DNA from: Rhizobium sp. Leaf453
GTDB taxonomy: Bacteria; Pseudomonadota; Alphaproteobacteria; Rhizobiales; Rhizobiaceae
Assembly: GCF_001425605.1 (NCBI RefSeq)
Contig: NZ_LMRG01000012.1
Location: 645,792-709,791, forward strand
Length of the DNA stretch: 64,000 nt
Direction of reading: 5' to 3'
The translations under genes were made by a program, and so were the position numbers. The notes under the pieces were generated by a model that saw only the letters and a list, made by a program, of their open reading frames with translations, was not told the DNA's origin and did no database searches. Positions 16,695-24,981 of this stretch are shown here, piece by piece; the stretch's first letter is position 1; each line of letters begins with the position of its first letter.

Positions 16695-16745
16695 TTCTTT
16701 TGAGGGGGTGTGTCCCAAGGGTGGCGAGCGTCCCCACTGGCAGCA

Positions 16746-16820
16746 TTTTTGGGCATGCTTTTCCCAAAACACACTGATTTCGCCGCCTTTTTGGGCAATT
16801 TACCTTTTTTTACCAATTGA
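16746..16820. promoter_or_regulatory. Repeat-rich regulatory region before the nucleoside transporter gene
   Basis: The 330-base gap ahead of the bmp gene holds two direct copies of TTTTTGGGCA (16746-16755, 16788-16797) and one inverted TTTTCCCAAAA (16759-16769). After them comes TACCAATTG (16811-16819), which equals nine of the twelve bases of the palindrome at 19168. This has the look of a promoter with several regulator sites; which proteins bind is unknown. Confidence 0.5.
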
Positions 16821-16971
16821 AAAATTTCGGGTGAATTTTGATTTGAGGCATGCAAGGATGCGCCCCAGCCAGACATACCCTTGAAAGGGAGTGGTGGTTC
16901 CGCAGACATGCTCCCGCAGAGGAGCTTGCGGGAGGACCCAACAAGATCAATAGCAACAACAGGGCTGCACA

Positions 16972-17964
16972 ATGAAAAAACCCCTCCTCGGTCTCCTTGC
17001 TTTCTCGATGATGTCGGCCACGGCGCTCGCCGCCGACATCAAGCCGGCGATCATCTACGATCTCGGCGGCAAGTTCGACAAATCCTTCAACGAAGCGGCC
17101 TTTAACGGCGCCGAGAAGTTCAAGACTGAAACCGGTATCGAATATCGCGAGTTCGAAATCGCCAACGATGCGCAGCGCGAACAGGCGCTTCGCCGCTTTG
17201 CCGGCGACGGCAACAACCCGATCGTCATGGCCGGCTTTTCCTGGGCTGCTGCCCTCGAAAAGGTTGCCGTCGAATATCCGGACATCAAGTTCGCCATCAT
17301 CGACATGGTCGTCGACAAGCCGAACGTGAAGTCGGTCGTCTTCAAGGAACAGGAAGGCTCCTACCTCGTCGGCGTTCTCGCCGGCCTCGCTTCGAAGTCC
17401 AAGACCGTCAGCTTCATCGGCGGCATGGATATCCCGCTGATCCACAAGTTCGCCTGTGGTTATGTCGGCGGTGCCAAGTCCACCGGCGCTGACGTCAAGG
17501 TTCTGGAAGCCTATACGGGCACCACGCCAGACGCCTGGAACGACCCGGTCAAGGGCGGCGAAATCGCCAAGTCGCAGTTCGACCAGGGTTCTGATGTCGT
17601 CTATCACGCTGCCGGCGGCACCGGCGTCGGCGTTCTGCAGGCTGCCGCTGATGCGGGCAAGCTCGGCATCGGCGTCGATTCCAACCAGAACGGCATGCAG
17701 CCGGGCAAGGTCCTGACCTCGATGCTCAAGCGCGTCGACGTCGCCGTCTACGACGCCTTCACCTCAGCCAAGGACGACAAGTTCGCGTTCGGCATTTCCA
17801 ACCTCGGCCTCAAGGAAGATGGCGTCGGCTATGCGCTCGACGACAACAACAAGGCCCTGATCACCCCGGAAATGGCTGCCGCCGTCGACAAGGCCAAGGC
17901 CGACATCATTGCCGGCACGGTCCAGGTTCACGACTACATGTCGGACGAAGCCTGCCCCTACTGA
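16972..17964 (+). CDS. BMP family ABC transporter substrate-binding protein (nucleoside binding)
   Basis: Periplasmic binding protein of the basic membrane protein (PnrA/Med) family, which bind purine or pyrimidine nucleosides. The 330-residue protein has a cleavable signal peptide (MKKPLLGLLAFSMMSATALA) without a lipobox. Family motifs include YDLGGKFDKSFNEAAFNGAE, the ligand loop FKEQEGSYLVGVLAGL and GVDSNQNGM. The gene is separated from its ATPase and permease genes by about 1.3 kb containing two leftward genes and ends in a strong terminator, so it is transcribed apart from them. Binding proteins are needed in excess, which may explain that. Neighbouring salvage enzymes support nucleosides as ligand. 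Confidence 0.92.
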   Translation: MKKPLLGLLAFSMMSATALAADIKPAIIYDLGGKFDKSFNEAAFNGAEKFKTETGIEYREFEIANDAQREQALRRFAGDGNNPIVMAGFSWAAALEKVAVEYPDIKFAIIDMVVDKPNVKSVVFKEQEGSYLVGVLAGLASKSKTVSFIGGMDIPLIHKFACGYVGGAKSTGADVKVLEAYTGTTPDAWNDPVKGGEIAKSQFDQGSDVVYHAAGGTGVGVLQAAADAGKLGIGVDSNQNGMQPGKVLTSMLKRVDVAVYDAFTSAKDDKFAFGISNLGLKEDGVGYALDDNNKALITPEMAAAVDKAKADIIAGTVQVHDYMSDEACPY

Positions 17965-17988
17965 TCGATCGTTATGTGAATAAAAAAA

Positions 17989-18019
17989 GCCGCCGGTCTC
18001 TGCAGATCGGCGGCTTTTT
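17989..18019. terminator. Terminator between the bmp gene and the convergent hypothetical gene
   Basis: Seven-base-pair stem GCCGCCG/CGGCGGC with T-run on the right and A-run on the left, so it can act in both directions. Confidence 0.87.
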
Positions 18020-18037
18020 ATGCTCGTTGCATGGTGA

Positions 18038-18601
18038 TCAGTCGTTGTTTTCGGCCGACGTCGCCAGCGCCCTTCTGATCTGGTCAATCTTGCCGAAATC
18101 ATCGCCGACGCCGAGAATATGTTTGGCCCGATCCAGTGTCGCATCTGACACGGTCGTCGTTCCGGCAGCGCTTGCCAATGCATCCCGCAAGGCCTCGTCC
18201 GAGAGGGCCGGATCGGATGGAAGCGTATCGGTCCCGTATTTCAGCTCATATTCGGCATAGGCGCGGGCATAGGCAAAGACATCCGAAAAGCGCGGATCGT
18301 TTGAGTTGAGGTAGGCATGATAATTGCGGTTCAGCGAGCTGAGCTTTGCTCGTTCCGCGACCTCGGTCTTTTCGGCCTTTCGGGCGATATGGACCTTGTT
18401 TTTCCGTTCGCCGGAGCGATCATCACTCTTTGCGGCTCGGGAATGGCCGCTGTTGGACTTGTCGCGTCCGGAATTGCTTCCGTGGCTGCCACCGTTGCCG
18501 CCACCATGGTCGCCGTTCTTGGCAGAGGCGCTGCCGATTGGCGCGGTGAGCGAGACGGCGAAAGTGATCAGGACCGAGGTGGCAATGGTCTTGACTGGCA
18601 T
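18038..18601 (-). CDS. Exported hypothetical protein with Gly/Ser/His-rich N-terminus
   Basis: Unrecognised 187-residue protein. A signal peptide (MPVKTIATSVLITFAVSL, cleavage near SASA) is followed by a low-complexity stretch of Gly, Ser, Asn and His (about residues 28-60), a basic linker (ERKNKVHIARKAEKTE) and a compact helical domain (about residues 85-187) with NRNYHAYLNSNDPRFSDVF. No cysteines, no lipobox. AGGAGAG five bases before the ATG is a good ribosome binding site. It lies inside the transporter locus on the opposite strand and need not be linked to it. The helical domain may be a small family limited to Rhizobiales. Confidence 0.75.
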   Translation of the reverse strand: MPVKTIATSVLITFAVSLTAPIGSASAKNGDHGGGNGGSHGSNSGRDKSNSGHSRAAKSDDRSGERKNKVHIARKAEKTEVAERAKLSSLNRNYHAYLNSNDPRFSDVFAYARAYAEYELKYGTDTLPSDPALSDEALRDALASAAGTTTVSDATLDRAKHILGVGDDFGKIDQIRRALATSAENND

Positions 18602-18755
18602 GGTTCTCTCCTGGCTTCACCCGTGCTGGTGCGCGGATATATCATGCCAGTACATTGCGGCAATTAGGCGGCTGCAAGCCTTCCTGGACTAATGCTTGCC
18701 GGCACGGGACCAAAGTCTGGTTCAATCGTCATGGGCAGGAAGACGGCAAAAGCCT

Positions 18756-18959
18756 TCAATAATGCGGCGGCCGCGTGATTGCCGGGACCTCGAGGCTCTG
18801 TTCTTCCAGATTGAGGAAGCGTTCGGTCAGCCGGTCGAGCTTGGCGCGGACCTGTTCCACGACCTTCCACTGTTCCGTTAGCTGATCGGACAGTTCCTCG
18901 ATGGTCTTGGCCTGATGGGCGATGGTCTCTTCGAGCTGGGTAATGCGTGCTTCGCTCAT
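18756..18959 (-). CDS. slyX: SlyX family protein
   Basis: A 67-residue coiled-coil protein: MSEARITQLEETIAHQAK, EELSDQLTEQWKVVEQVRAK and a C-terminal PPHY, the usual ending of SlyX. The molecular role of SlyX is not settled. AGGAGAC six bases before the ATG at 18959 supports the start. The gene faces away from the ABC transporter ATPase gene, with about 290 bases between them that carry the TACCAATTGGTA palindrome. Confidence 0.85.
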   Translation of the reverse strand: MSEARITQLEETIAHQAKTIEELSDQLTEQWKVVEQVRAKLDRLTERFLNLEEQSLEVPAITRPPHY

Positions 18960-19167
18960 GTCTGTCTCCTGTGGCCAAGCCTGCGTTCGGCGCTCGCGCT
19001 GCCCTCCAGTATCACATGGATTGTGGTTGTGCAGGGACATGGCGGCATTTCCGTCTTGTGCTTGTGCAAGCGATGCAAATCCCGCTGGACTCTCTCGAAT
19101 GAACTGGGAAGAGTAGGTCCGTCTTCGATTTTTGGGCTACCATGCGCGAAATTCGATGCTAAACTTA

Positions 19168-19179
19168 TACCAATTGGTA
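19168..19179. promoter_or_regulatory. Perfect palindrome TACCAATTGGTA before the transporter ATPase gene
   Basis: Twelve-base perfect palindrome, 71 bases upstream of the ATPase ATG and flanked by AT-rich sequence. Nine of its twelve bases recur upstream of the bmp gene at 16811. It is likely an operator for a dimeric repressor, perhaps of the GntR or LacI type (inference). Confidence 0.5.
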
Positions 19180-19250
19180 AAAAAATCGATGCCTGGGCGC
19201 CCGTGGTCAACACGGATGAAACCGGGCCGACTTGGGGAACGTGGGTCAAT

Positions 19251-20786
19251 ATGAGCGATATTGCCATCGAATTGCGTGGCATCGACAAGAGTTTCGGTCT
19301 TGTCCATGCAAACAGGAACATAAACCTGACCGTCCGCAAGGGCACCATCCACGGGATCATCGGTGAGAACGGTGCCGGCAAGTCGACGCTGATGTCGATT
19401 CTCTACGGCTTCTACCAGGCCGACAGCGGCGATATCGTCGTCGATGGGAATGTCGTGACGATCAAGGATCCGAATGCGGCGATCGCGCATGGCATCGGCA
19501 TGGTGCATCAGCATTTCATGCTGGTCGAAAATTTCACCGTGCTCGAAAATGTCATGCTCGGGGCTGAAGACAGCCAGATTCTCAATACCAGCATTTCCAA
19601 GGCCCGCGTCGAGCTGAAGCGGCTGGAAAAGGAATATGCGCTGGAGGTCAATCCGGATGCGCTGATCGAGGAGTTGCCCGTCGGCCTGCAGCAGCGCGTC
19701 GAAATCCTGAAAGCCCTTTATCGCAAGGCCGATATCCTCATTCTCGACGAGCCGACCGGCGTTCTGACCCCGGCCGAAGCCGATCACCTGTTCCGTATCC
19801 TTGGCCAGTTGAAGGACCAGGGCAAGACGATCATCTTCATCACCCACAAGCTGCGCGAAATCATGGCGATCACCGACGAGGTCTCGGTCATGCGCCGCGG
19901 CGAGATGGTGGCGACGCGCAAGACCAACGAAACCTCGGTCGAGGAATTGGCCGAACTGATGGTCGGCCGCCGCGTTCTGCTGCGGGTCGACAAGGGCGAG
20001 GCCAATCCCGGCGACGTGAAGCTGTCGGTCGAAAACCTGACGGTGCGCGACGGCCGTGGCGTCACCATGGTCGACAATGTCTCCTTCAACCTGCGCGCTG
20101 GCGAAATCCTCGGCATTGCGGGCGTGGCGGGCAACGGCCAGTCCGAACTGCTGGAGGCGATCTCCGGCATTCGCAAGGCGGTCAGCGGCTCGGTCCTGCT
20201 GAACGGCAAGCCGATCGATGTCACCGGCCACGCCGATCCGCGCGACCTGCGTGATCGTGGCCTCGCGCATGTCCCGGAGGACCGCCACCATGTCGGCCTC
20301 GTCTTGAAATTCGAGGAAGCCGAGAACGGTATTCTCGGCTATCACCATGACAAGCGCTACCTGAACGGCGTCTTCTTGAACACCAAGGCGATCCAGGCGG
20401 ATGCCGAGGAAAAGATCAAGAAATACGATATCAGGCCGCCCAATCCGCGGCTGAAGACGGCCAATTTCTCCGGCGGCAACCAGCAGAAGATCGTGTTGGC
20501 GCGCGAGATGGAGCGCGGGCCGGACGTGCTGATCATCGGCCAGCCGACGCGCGGCGTCGATGTTGGCGCCATCGAATTCATCCACAAGCGGATCATCGAG
20601 ATGCGCGACCAGGGCAAGGCGGTTCTGCTTGTCTCGGTCGAACTCGATGAAATCCGCGCCCTGTCCGATCGTATCATCGTCATGTTCGCCGGCCGCGTCG
20701 TCGGCGAGCGGGATCCGGATGCGACCGAAGGGGAACTCGGCCTGCTGATGGCCGGGGTCGAAGGCCGCAAGGAGGCCGCCGAATGA
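19251..20786 (+). CDS. Nucleoside ABC transporter, double ATP-binding protein
   Basis: Cytoplasmic ATPase of 511 residues with two fused nucleotide-binding domains, as in NupA/YufO and sugar importers. The first has Walker A GENGAGKST, signature PVGLQQRVEIL and Walker B ILILDEPTGVLTP. In the second, Walker A is degenerate (GVAGNGQSE), the signature is SGGNQQKIVLAREM and Walker B reads VLIIGQPTRGVDVG, as usual for this family. The ATG at 19251 was chosen because homologous sequence starts there (MSDIAIELRGIDKSFG). Its last four bases overlap the next gene (ATGA), which indicates coupling. Confidence 0.94.
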   Translation: MSDIAIELRGIDKSFGLVHANRNINLTVRKGTIHGIIGENGAGKSTLMSILYGFYQADSGDIVVDGNVVTIKDPNAAIAHGIGMVHQHFMLVENFTVLENVMLGAEDSQILNTSISKARVELKRLEKEYALEVNPDALIEELPVGLQQRVEILKALYRKADILILDEPTGVLTPAEADHLFRILGQLKDQGKTIIFITHKLREIMAITDEVSVMRRGEMVATRKTNETSVEELAELMVGRRVLLRVDKGEANPGDVKLSVENLTVRDGRGVTMVDNVSFNLRAGEILGIAGVAGNGQSELLEAISGIRKAVSGSVLLNGKPIDVTGHADPRDLRDRGLAHVPEDRHHVGLVLKFEEAENGILGYHHDKRYLNGVFLNTKAIQADAEEKIKKYDIRPPNPRLKTANFSGGNQQKIVLAREMERGPDVLIIGQPTRGVDVGAIEFIHKRIIEMRDQGKAVLLVSVELDEIRALSDRIIVMFAGRVVGERDPDATEGELGLLMAGVEGRKEAAE

Positions 20787-21916
20787 GCAATCCATATGCA
20801 AAACTGCCGGCCTGGGCAGAATACGGCCTGATCCCGCTGATCAATCTCGTCGTCGCCTTCCTCGTTGCCGGACTGGTCGTTCTGCTGGTCGGTGAGAACC
20901 CGCTGAAGGCGGCCTATCACATGATCAACGGCGCCTTCGGCCGTGGCGAATATATCGGCTTCACGCTTTACTATGCGACGACCTTCATCTTCACCGGCCT
21001 TTCGGTCGCCGTCGCCTTCCATGCCGGCCTGTTCAATATCGGCAGCGAAGGCCAGGCCTATATCGGCGGCATTGGCGTGGCACTGGCCTGCCTGTGGCTC
21101 GACAAGACCATGCCTTGGTTCATCGTCTTCCCGGTGGCGATCATCGGTTCGGCTGCTTTCGGCGCGCTCTGGGCCTTCCTGCCCGGCTGGCTGCAGGCTA
21201 AGCGTGGCAGCCATATCGTCATCACCACCATCATGTTCAATTTCATCGCCTCCAGCATCATGGTCTATCTGCTGACCAAGGTGATGAAGCCGCTCGGCTC
21301 GATGGCGACACAGACCCGCACCTTCGAGGCTGGCGGTCAGTTGCCGAAGCTGGATTGGCTGCTCGGCATCTTCGGGCTCAATGTCGGCAATGCGCCGTTC
21401 AACGTATCTTTCCTGCTCGCCCTTTTTGCTGCATTCGCCGTCTGGGTTTTGATCTGGCGCACGCGGTTCGGCTTCGAAATGCGCACCATGGGCCATAGCC
21501 CGTCGGCAGCGCGCTATGCCGGCATCAGCGAAACCCGCATCACCATCATCGTCATGATGATTTCGGGTGGTCTGGCGGGCCTGATGGCGCTCAACCCGAT
21601 CATGGGCGAGCAGTTCCGAATGCAGCTCGATTTCGTGCAGGGCGCGGGCTTCGTCGGCATCGCCGTGGCCTTGATGGGCCGGTCGCATCCGGCCGGTATC
21701 ATTCCGGCGGCGATCCTGTTCGGCATGCTCTATCAGGGCGGCGCGGAAATCGCCTTCGAGATGCCGTCCATCTCGCGCGACATGATCGTCATCATCCAGG
21801 GTCTCGTAATCCTGTTTGCAGGCGCGTTGGAAAACATGTTCCGCCCGGCGATCGGGCGTGCCTTTGCGGCGATCGGCAGCCGCTCCTCTGCCGCCGCACA
21901 GACACGAGGAGCCTGA
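20783..21916 (+). CDS. Nucleoside ABC transporter permease 1
   Basis: Inner-membrane permease of the BPD_transp_2 family (NupB/YufP-like), 377 residues and about ten membrane helices. Characteristic are FNIGSEGQAYIGGIG, the cytoplasmic segment RTMGHSPSAARYAGIS that contacts the ATPase, and GAGFVGIAVALMG near the end. It starts inside the stop of the ATPase gene and is followed after three bases by the second permease. The two permeases form a heterodimer. Confidence 0.93.
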   Translation: MSNPYAKLPAWAEYGLIPLINLVVAFLVAGLVVLLVGENPLKAAYHMINGAFGRGEYIGFTLYYATTFIFTGLSVAVAFHAGLFNIGSEGQAYIGGIGVALACLWLDKTMPWFIVFPVAIIGSAAFGALWAFLPGWLQAKRGSHIVITTIMFNFIASSIMVYLLTKVMKPLGSMATQTRTFEAGGQLPKLDWLLGIFGLNVGNAPFNVSFLLALFAAFAVWVLIWRTRFGFEMRTMGHSPSAARYAGISETRITIIVMMISGGLAGLMALNPIMGEQFRMQLDFVQGAGFVGIAVALMGRSHPAGIIPAAILFGMLYQGGAEIAFEMPSISRDMIVIIQGLVILFAGALENMFRPAIGRAFAAIGSRSSAAAQTRGA

Positions 21917-21919
21917 TCC

Positions 21920-22891
21920 ATGGACCTTTTCCACACCATCATCGCTCTTCTCGAATCCACCATCCGCGTTTCCGTGCCGCTGATCTTCGCGGCGCTTGCC
22001 GGTCTCTTCACCGAGCGAGCAGGCGTCTTCGATATCGGGCTTGAGGGCAAGATGCTGGGTGCCGCCTTTGCCGCCGGCGCCGTCGCAGCCGTGTCCGGCT
22101 CGGTCATCATCGGGCTGCTCTGCGCCATCCTCATCTCGGTGCTTCTGGCACTGGTCCATGGCTATGCCTCGATCACCCAGCGTGGCAGTCAGATCGTCTC
22201 CGGTGTCGCCATCAACTTCGTCGTTGCCGGCTCCACCGTCATTCTCGGCGAAGCCTGGTTCCGCCAGGGCGGCCGTACACCCGCTTTGGCCGGCGACGCG
22301 CGTTTCCAGACGATCACCTTCCCCTTCGCCGATGCGGTGAAGGACGTGCCCATCCTCGGGCCGATCTATTCCAATCTGTTGTCCGGCCATTTCGCGCTGA
22401 CCTATCTGGCCTTCGCCATGGTGCCGATCAGTTGGTGGATCCTCTATCGCACCCGTTTCGGCCTGCGGCTGAGGGCCGTGGGTGAAAACCCCGGCGCCGT
22501 CGATACGGCCGGCATTTCGGTCATCTGGCTGCGTTATCGCGCGGTCATCTGCGCCGGTATCCTGTGCGGCTTTGCCGGCGCCTACCTGTCGCTTGCCATG
22601 AATGCCGGCTTCGTCAAGGGCATGACGGCGGGCAAGGGCTATATCGCGCTCGCCGCGCTGATCTTCGCCAAGTGGCGGCCGTTCAACATCATGCTGGCCT
22701 GTCTGCTGTTCGGCTTCCTCGACGCACTGGCGATCCGCCTGCAGGGCAATCCGCTGCCGCTGATCGGTCAGGTGCCGGTGCAACTGATGCAGGCTCTGCC
22801 CTATATTCTGACCGTCGTCTTGCTCGCCGGCTTCATCGGCAAGGCGATCCCGCCCAAGGCCGGCGGCATACCCTATGTGAAGGAGCGTTGA
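21920..22891 (+). CDS. Nucleoside ABC transporter permease 2
   Basis: Second BPD_transp_2 permease (NupC/YufQ-like), 323 residues with about eight to ten membrane helices. It has GVFDIGLEGKMLGAAF, the coupling segment RAVGENPGAVDTAGIS and a C-terminal KAIPPKAGGIPYVKER. It partners the permease upstream and is followed two bases later by cdd, so transport and the first deamination step share one transcript. Confidence 0.93.
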   Translation: MDLFHTIIALLESTIRVSVPLIFAALAGLFTERAGVFDIGLEGKMLGAAFAAGAVAAVSGSVIIGLLCAILISVLLALVHGYASITQRGSQIVSGVAINFVVAGSTVILGEAWFRQGGRTPALAGDARFQTITFPFADAVKDVPILGPIYSNLLSGHFALTYLAFAMVPISWWILYRTRFGLRLRAVGENPGAVDTAGISVIWLRYRAVICAGILCGFAGAYLSLAMNAGFVKGMTAGKGYIALAALIFAKWRPFNIMLACLLFGFLDALAIRLQGNPLPLIGQVPVQLMQALPYILTVVLLAGFIGKAIPPKAGGIPYVKER

Positions 22892-22893
22892 TT

Positions 22894-23286
22894 ATGGCAA
22901 ATGATCTGTTCGAAGCCGCCCGCGAGGCGATGGCCAAGGCGCATGCACCCTATTCCAAGTTTCCGGTCGGTGCCGCCATTCGCGCCGAGGACGGCAAGAT
23001 TTATACCGGCGCCAATATCGAGAACCTGTCTTTCCCGGAGGGCTGGTGCGCCGAGACGACCGCGATCAGCCATATGGTCATGGCCGGCCAGCGCAAGATC
23101 CTCGAAGTCGCTGTTATCGCCGAAAAGCTGGCGCTCTGCCCGCCCTGCGGCGGCTGCCGCCAACGCCTCGCCGAATTTTCCGGCGCCTCGACACAGATCT
23201 ATCTATGCGATGAGGCCGGCGTGAAAAAGACGCTGTCGCTCTCCGACCTGCTGCCGCATTCCTTCGAAACCGAAATCCTCGGATGA
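22894..23286 (+). CDS. cdd: Cytidine deaminase
   Basis: Zinc enzyme of 130 residues turning cytidine and deoxycytidine into uridine and deoxyuridine. The zinc site is formed by CAET and PCGGC, with the catalytic Glu in CAE. The substrate motif ANIENLSFPEGWCAE is intact. The start ATG at 22894 follows AAGGAG. The length fits the homotetrameric class. The stop overlaps the start of the purine nucleoside phosphorylase gene by four bases (ATGA). Confidence 0.95.
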   Translation: MANDLFEAAREAMAKAHAPYSKFPVGAAIRAEDGKIYTGANIENLSFPEGWCAETTAISHMVMAGQRKILEVAVIAEKLALCPPCGGCRQRLAEFSGASTQIYLCDEAGVKKTLSLSDLLPHSFETEILG

Positions 23287-24074
23287 CCGCCGCCGCCGAC
23301 ATGCTGAAGGGGAAGCTTGCTGGGCTTTCACCGCGCTACGGGATCGTGCTCGGTTCCGGCCTCGGTTCGCTGGTCGAGGCGGTGGCAAATCCGGTGCGGA
23401 TTTCCTATGCGGATATTCCGGGTTTTCCCGTCAGCGCCGTCTCCGGCCATGCCGGCGAACTGGTGGGCGGAACGATCGGTGGCGTGCCTGTCATTGTGCT
23501 GTCAGGCCGTGTCCACTTCTATGAGCGCGGCGATGCCAATGCCATGCGCGGACCGATCGAGACGCTAAAGGCGCTGGGCGTCGAAACGCTGATTCTGACC
23601 AATTCCGCCGGTTCCCTGCGGGAGGACTTGCCGCCGGGTTCGGTGATGCAGATCGCCGACCATATCAATTTCTCCGGTGTCAGCCCGCTGATCGGCGTCG
23701 ATAGCGACGATCGCTTCGTCGGCCTGACCTCCGCCTATGACGCGGAGCTTGCCGAGCGCATGCGCGCCGCCGCGATCAAGCTCGATATTCCCTTGGGAGC
23801 CGGCGTGTACATGTGGTTCTCCGGCCCCAACTTCGAGACGCCAGCGGAAATCCGCATGGCGCGCATTCTCGGCGCCGATGCGGTGGGCATGTCGACCGTG
23901 CCGGAGGTCATCCTCGCCCGGTTCTTCGGCCTGAAGGTCGCGGCCGCTTCCGTCATTACCAATTATGGGGCCGGCATGACCGGTGGCGAACTCAGCCATC
24001 ACGAGACCAAGGACATGGCCCCGATCGGCGGCCGGCGTCTGGCCTCCATCCTGACGCAAATGATCTCCGGATGA
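23283..24074 (+). CDS. Purine-nucleoside phosphorylase (trimeric type)
   Basis: Cleaves purine (deoxy)nucleosides with phosphate into base and (deoxy)ribose-1-phosphate. The 263-residue protein matches the trimeric PNP family: phosphate loop GIVLGSGLGSL, SGHAGEL, SGRVHFYE, TNSAGSL, the substrate segment SGPNFETPAEIRM and ITNYGAG with the base-contacting Asn. GVYMWF before SGPNFE is a slightly unusual version of the common GVY segment. The symbol could be punA or deoD by different conventions, so it is left empty. A 130-base gap separates it from deoC. Confidence 0.93.
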   Translation: MTAAADMLKGKLAGLSPRYGIVLGSGLGSLVEAVANPVRISYADIPGFPVSAVSGHAGELVGGTIGGVPVIVLSGRVHFYERGDANAMRGPIETLKALGVETLILTNSAGSLREDLPPGSVMQIADHINFSGVSPLIGVDSDDRFVGLTSAYDAELAERMRAAAIKLDIPLGAGVYMWFSGPNFETPAEIRMARILGADAVGMSTVPEVILARFFGLKVAAASVITNYGAGMTGGELSHHETKDMAPIGGRRLASILTQMISG

Positions 24075-24204
24075 AGCTCGATCGGCATTTCATGCCGGCC
24101 GTAGCGCGCATGACGGTTTGCGCGGCGCGCTCAAGCGTATAGAACATGCGCTCGTGGCCGCTGCTTCGGTCGTGTAGTGTCATCTCAGAAAATGGACGGA
24201 ACCC

Positions 24205-24981
24205 ATGATGCTCGAAGCCAACAATCGCCAGATCGCGTCGCTTGCCCTGTCGCTGCTTGACCTGACCGACCTCACCGACAATTGCACGCCGGAAGCCATC
24301 GAAAAGCTCTGCGCCCAAGCCCGCACGCCGTTCGGCCACACCGCCGCCATCTGCATCTGGCCGCGCTTTGTCGCCCAGGCACGGGCGATCCTTGGACCGA
24401 ACAGCGCTGTGAAGATTGCGACTGTCGTGAATTTCCCGTCCGGCGATCTGCCGGTGGAAACGGTCGTCAAGGAAACCCGCCAGGCAATCGCCGATGGCGC
24501 CGACGAGATCGATCTGGTCATTCCTTACCGCGCCTTCATGGCCGGTGACGAACAGGCCGTCCGCACCATGATCTCCGCCGTCAAGGCTGAATGCGCAGCA
24601 CCTGTCCTGCTCAAGATCATCCTCGAAACCGGCGAATTGAAGGACCGCGATCTCATCCGCAGCGCCTCCCACATCGCCATTCAGGAAGGCGCCGATTTCA
24701 TCAAGACGTCAACCGGCAAAGTCGCCGTCAACGCGACGCTTGAAGCCGCCGACATCATGCTCACCTGCATCCGCGAAAGCGGCCGCAAGGTCGGTTTCAA
24801 GCCGGCCGGTGGGGTGCGCACGGTCGGCGATGCCCGGCTTTATCTCAATCTCGCCGCTACCATTCATAGCCCGGACTGGCCGATGCCTTCGACTTTCCGG
24901 TTCGGCGCGTCGGGTCTGCTCGGCGATATCCTGTCGGTCTTCGAAGGCCGCGAGCCTGTCGCCGGCGCGGCGGCCTATTGA
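24205..24981 (+). CDS. deoC: Deoxyribose-phosphate aldolase
   Basis: Class I aldolase splitting deoxyribose-5-phosphate into acetaldehyde and glyceraldehyde-3-phosphate, the last step of deoxynucleoside breakdown. The 258-residue protein belongs to the E. coli-like subgroup. The Schiff-base lysine lies in GADFIKTSTGK; other motifs are IDLVIPY, LKIILETGEL and FKPAGGVRT. A second ATG directly after the first is equally possible. Its stop codon overlaps the deoA start by one base (TGATG). Confidence 0.95.
   Translation: MMLEANNRQIASLALSLLDLTDLTDNCTPEAIEKLCAQARTPFGHTAAICIWPRFVAQARAILGPNSAVKIATVVNFPSGDLPVETVVKETRQAIADGADEIDLVIPYRAFMAGDEQAVRTMISAVKAECAAPVLLKIILETGELKDRDLIRSASHIAIQEGADFIKTSTGKVAVNATLEAADIMLTCIRESGRKVGFKPAGGVRTVGDARLYLNLAATIHSPDWPMPSTFRFGASGLLGDILSVFEGREPVAGAAAY

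Noticed and set aside
20357..22783. Open frame of 808 codons on the reverse strand across the permease genes
   Set aside because: Product rich in His, Asp, Gly and Arg, with no recognisable domain and lying wholly opposite clear transporter genes; a GC-skewed codon shadow.
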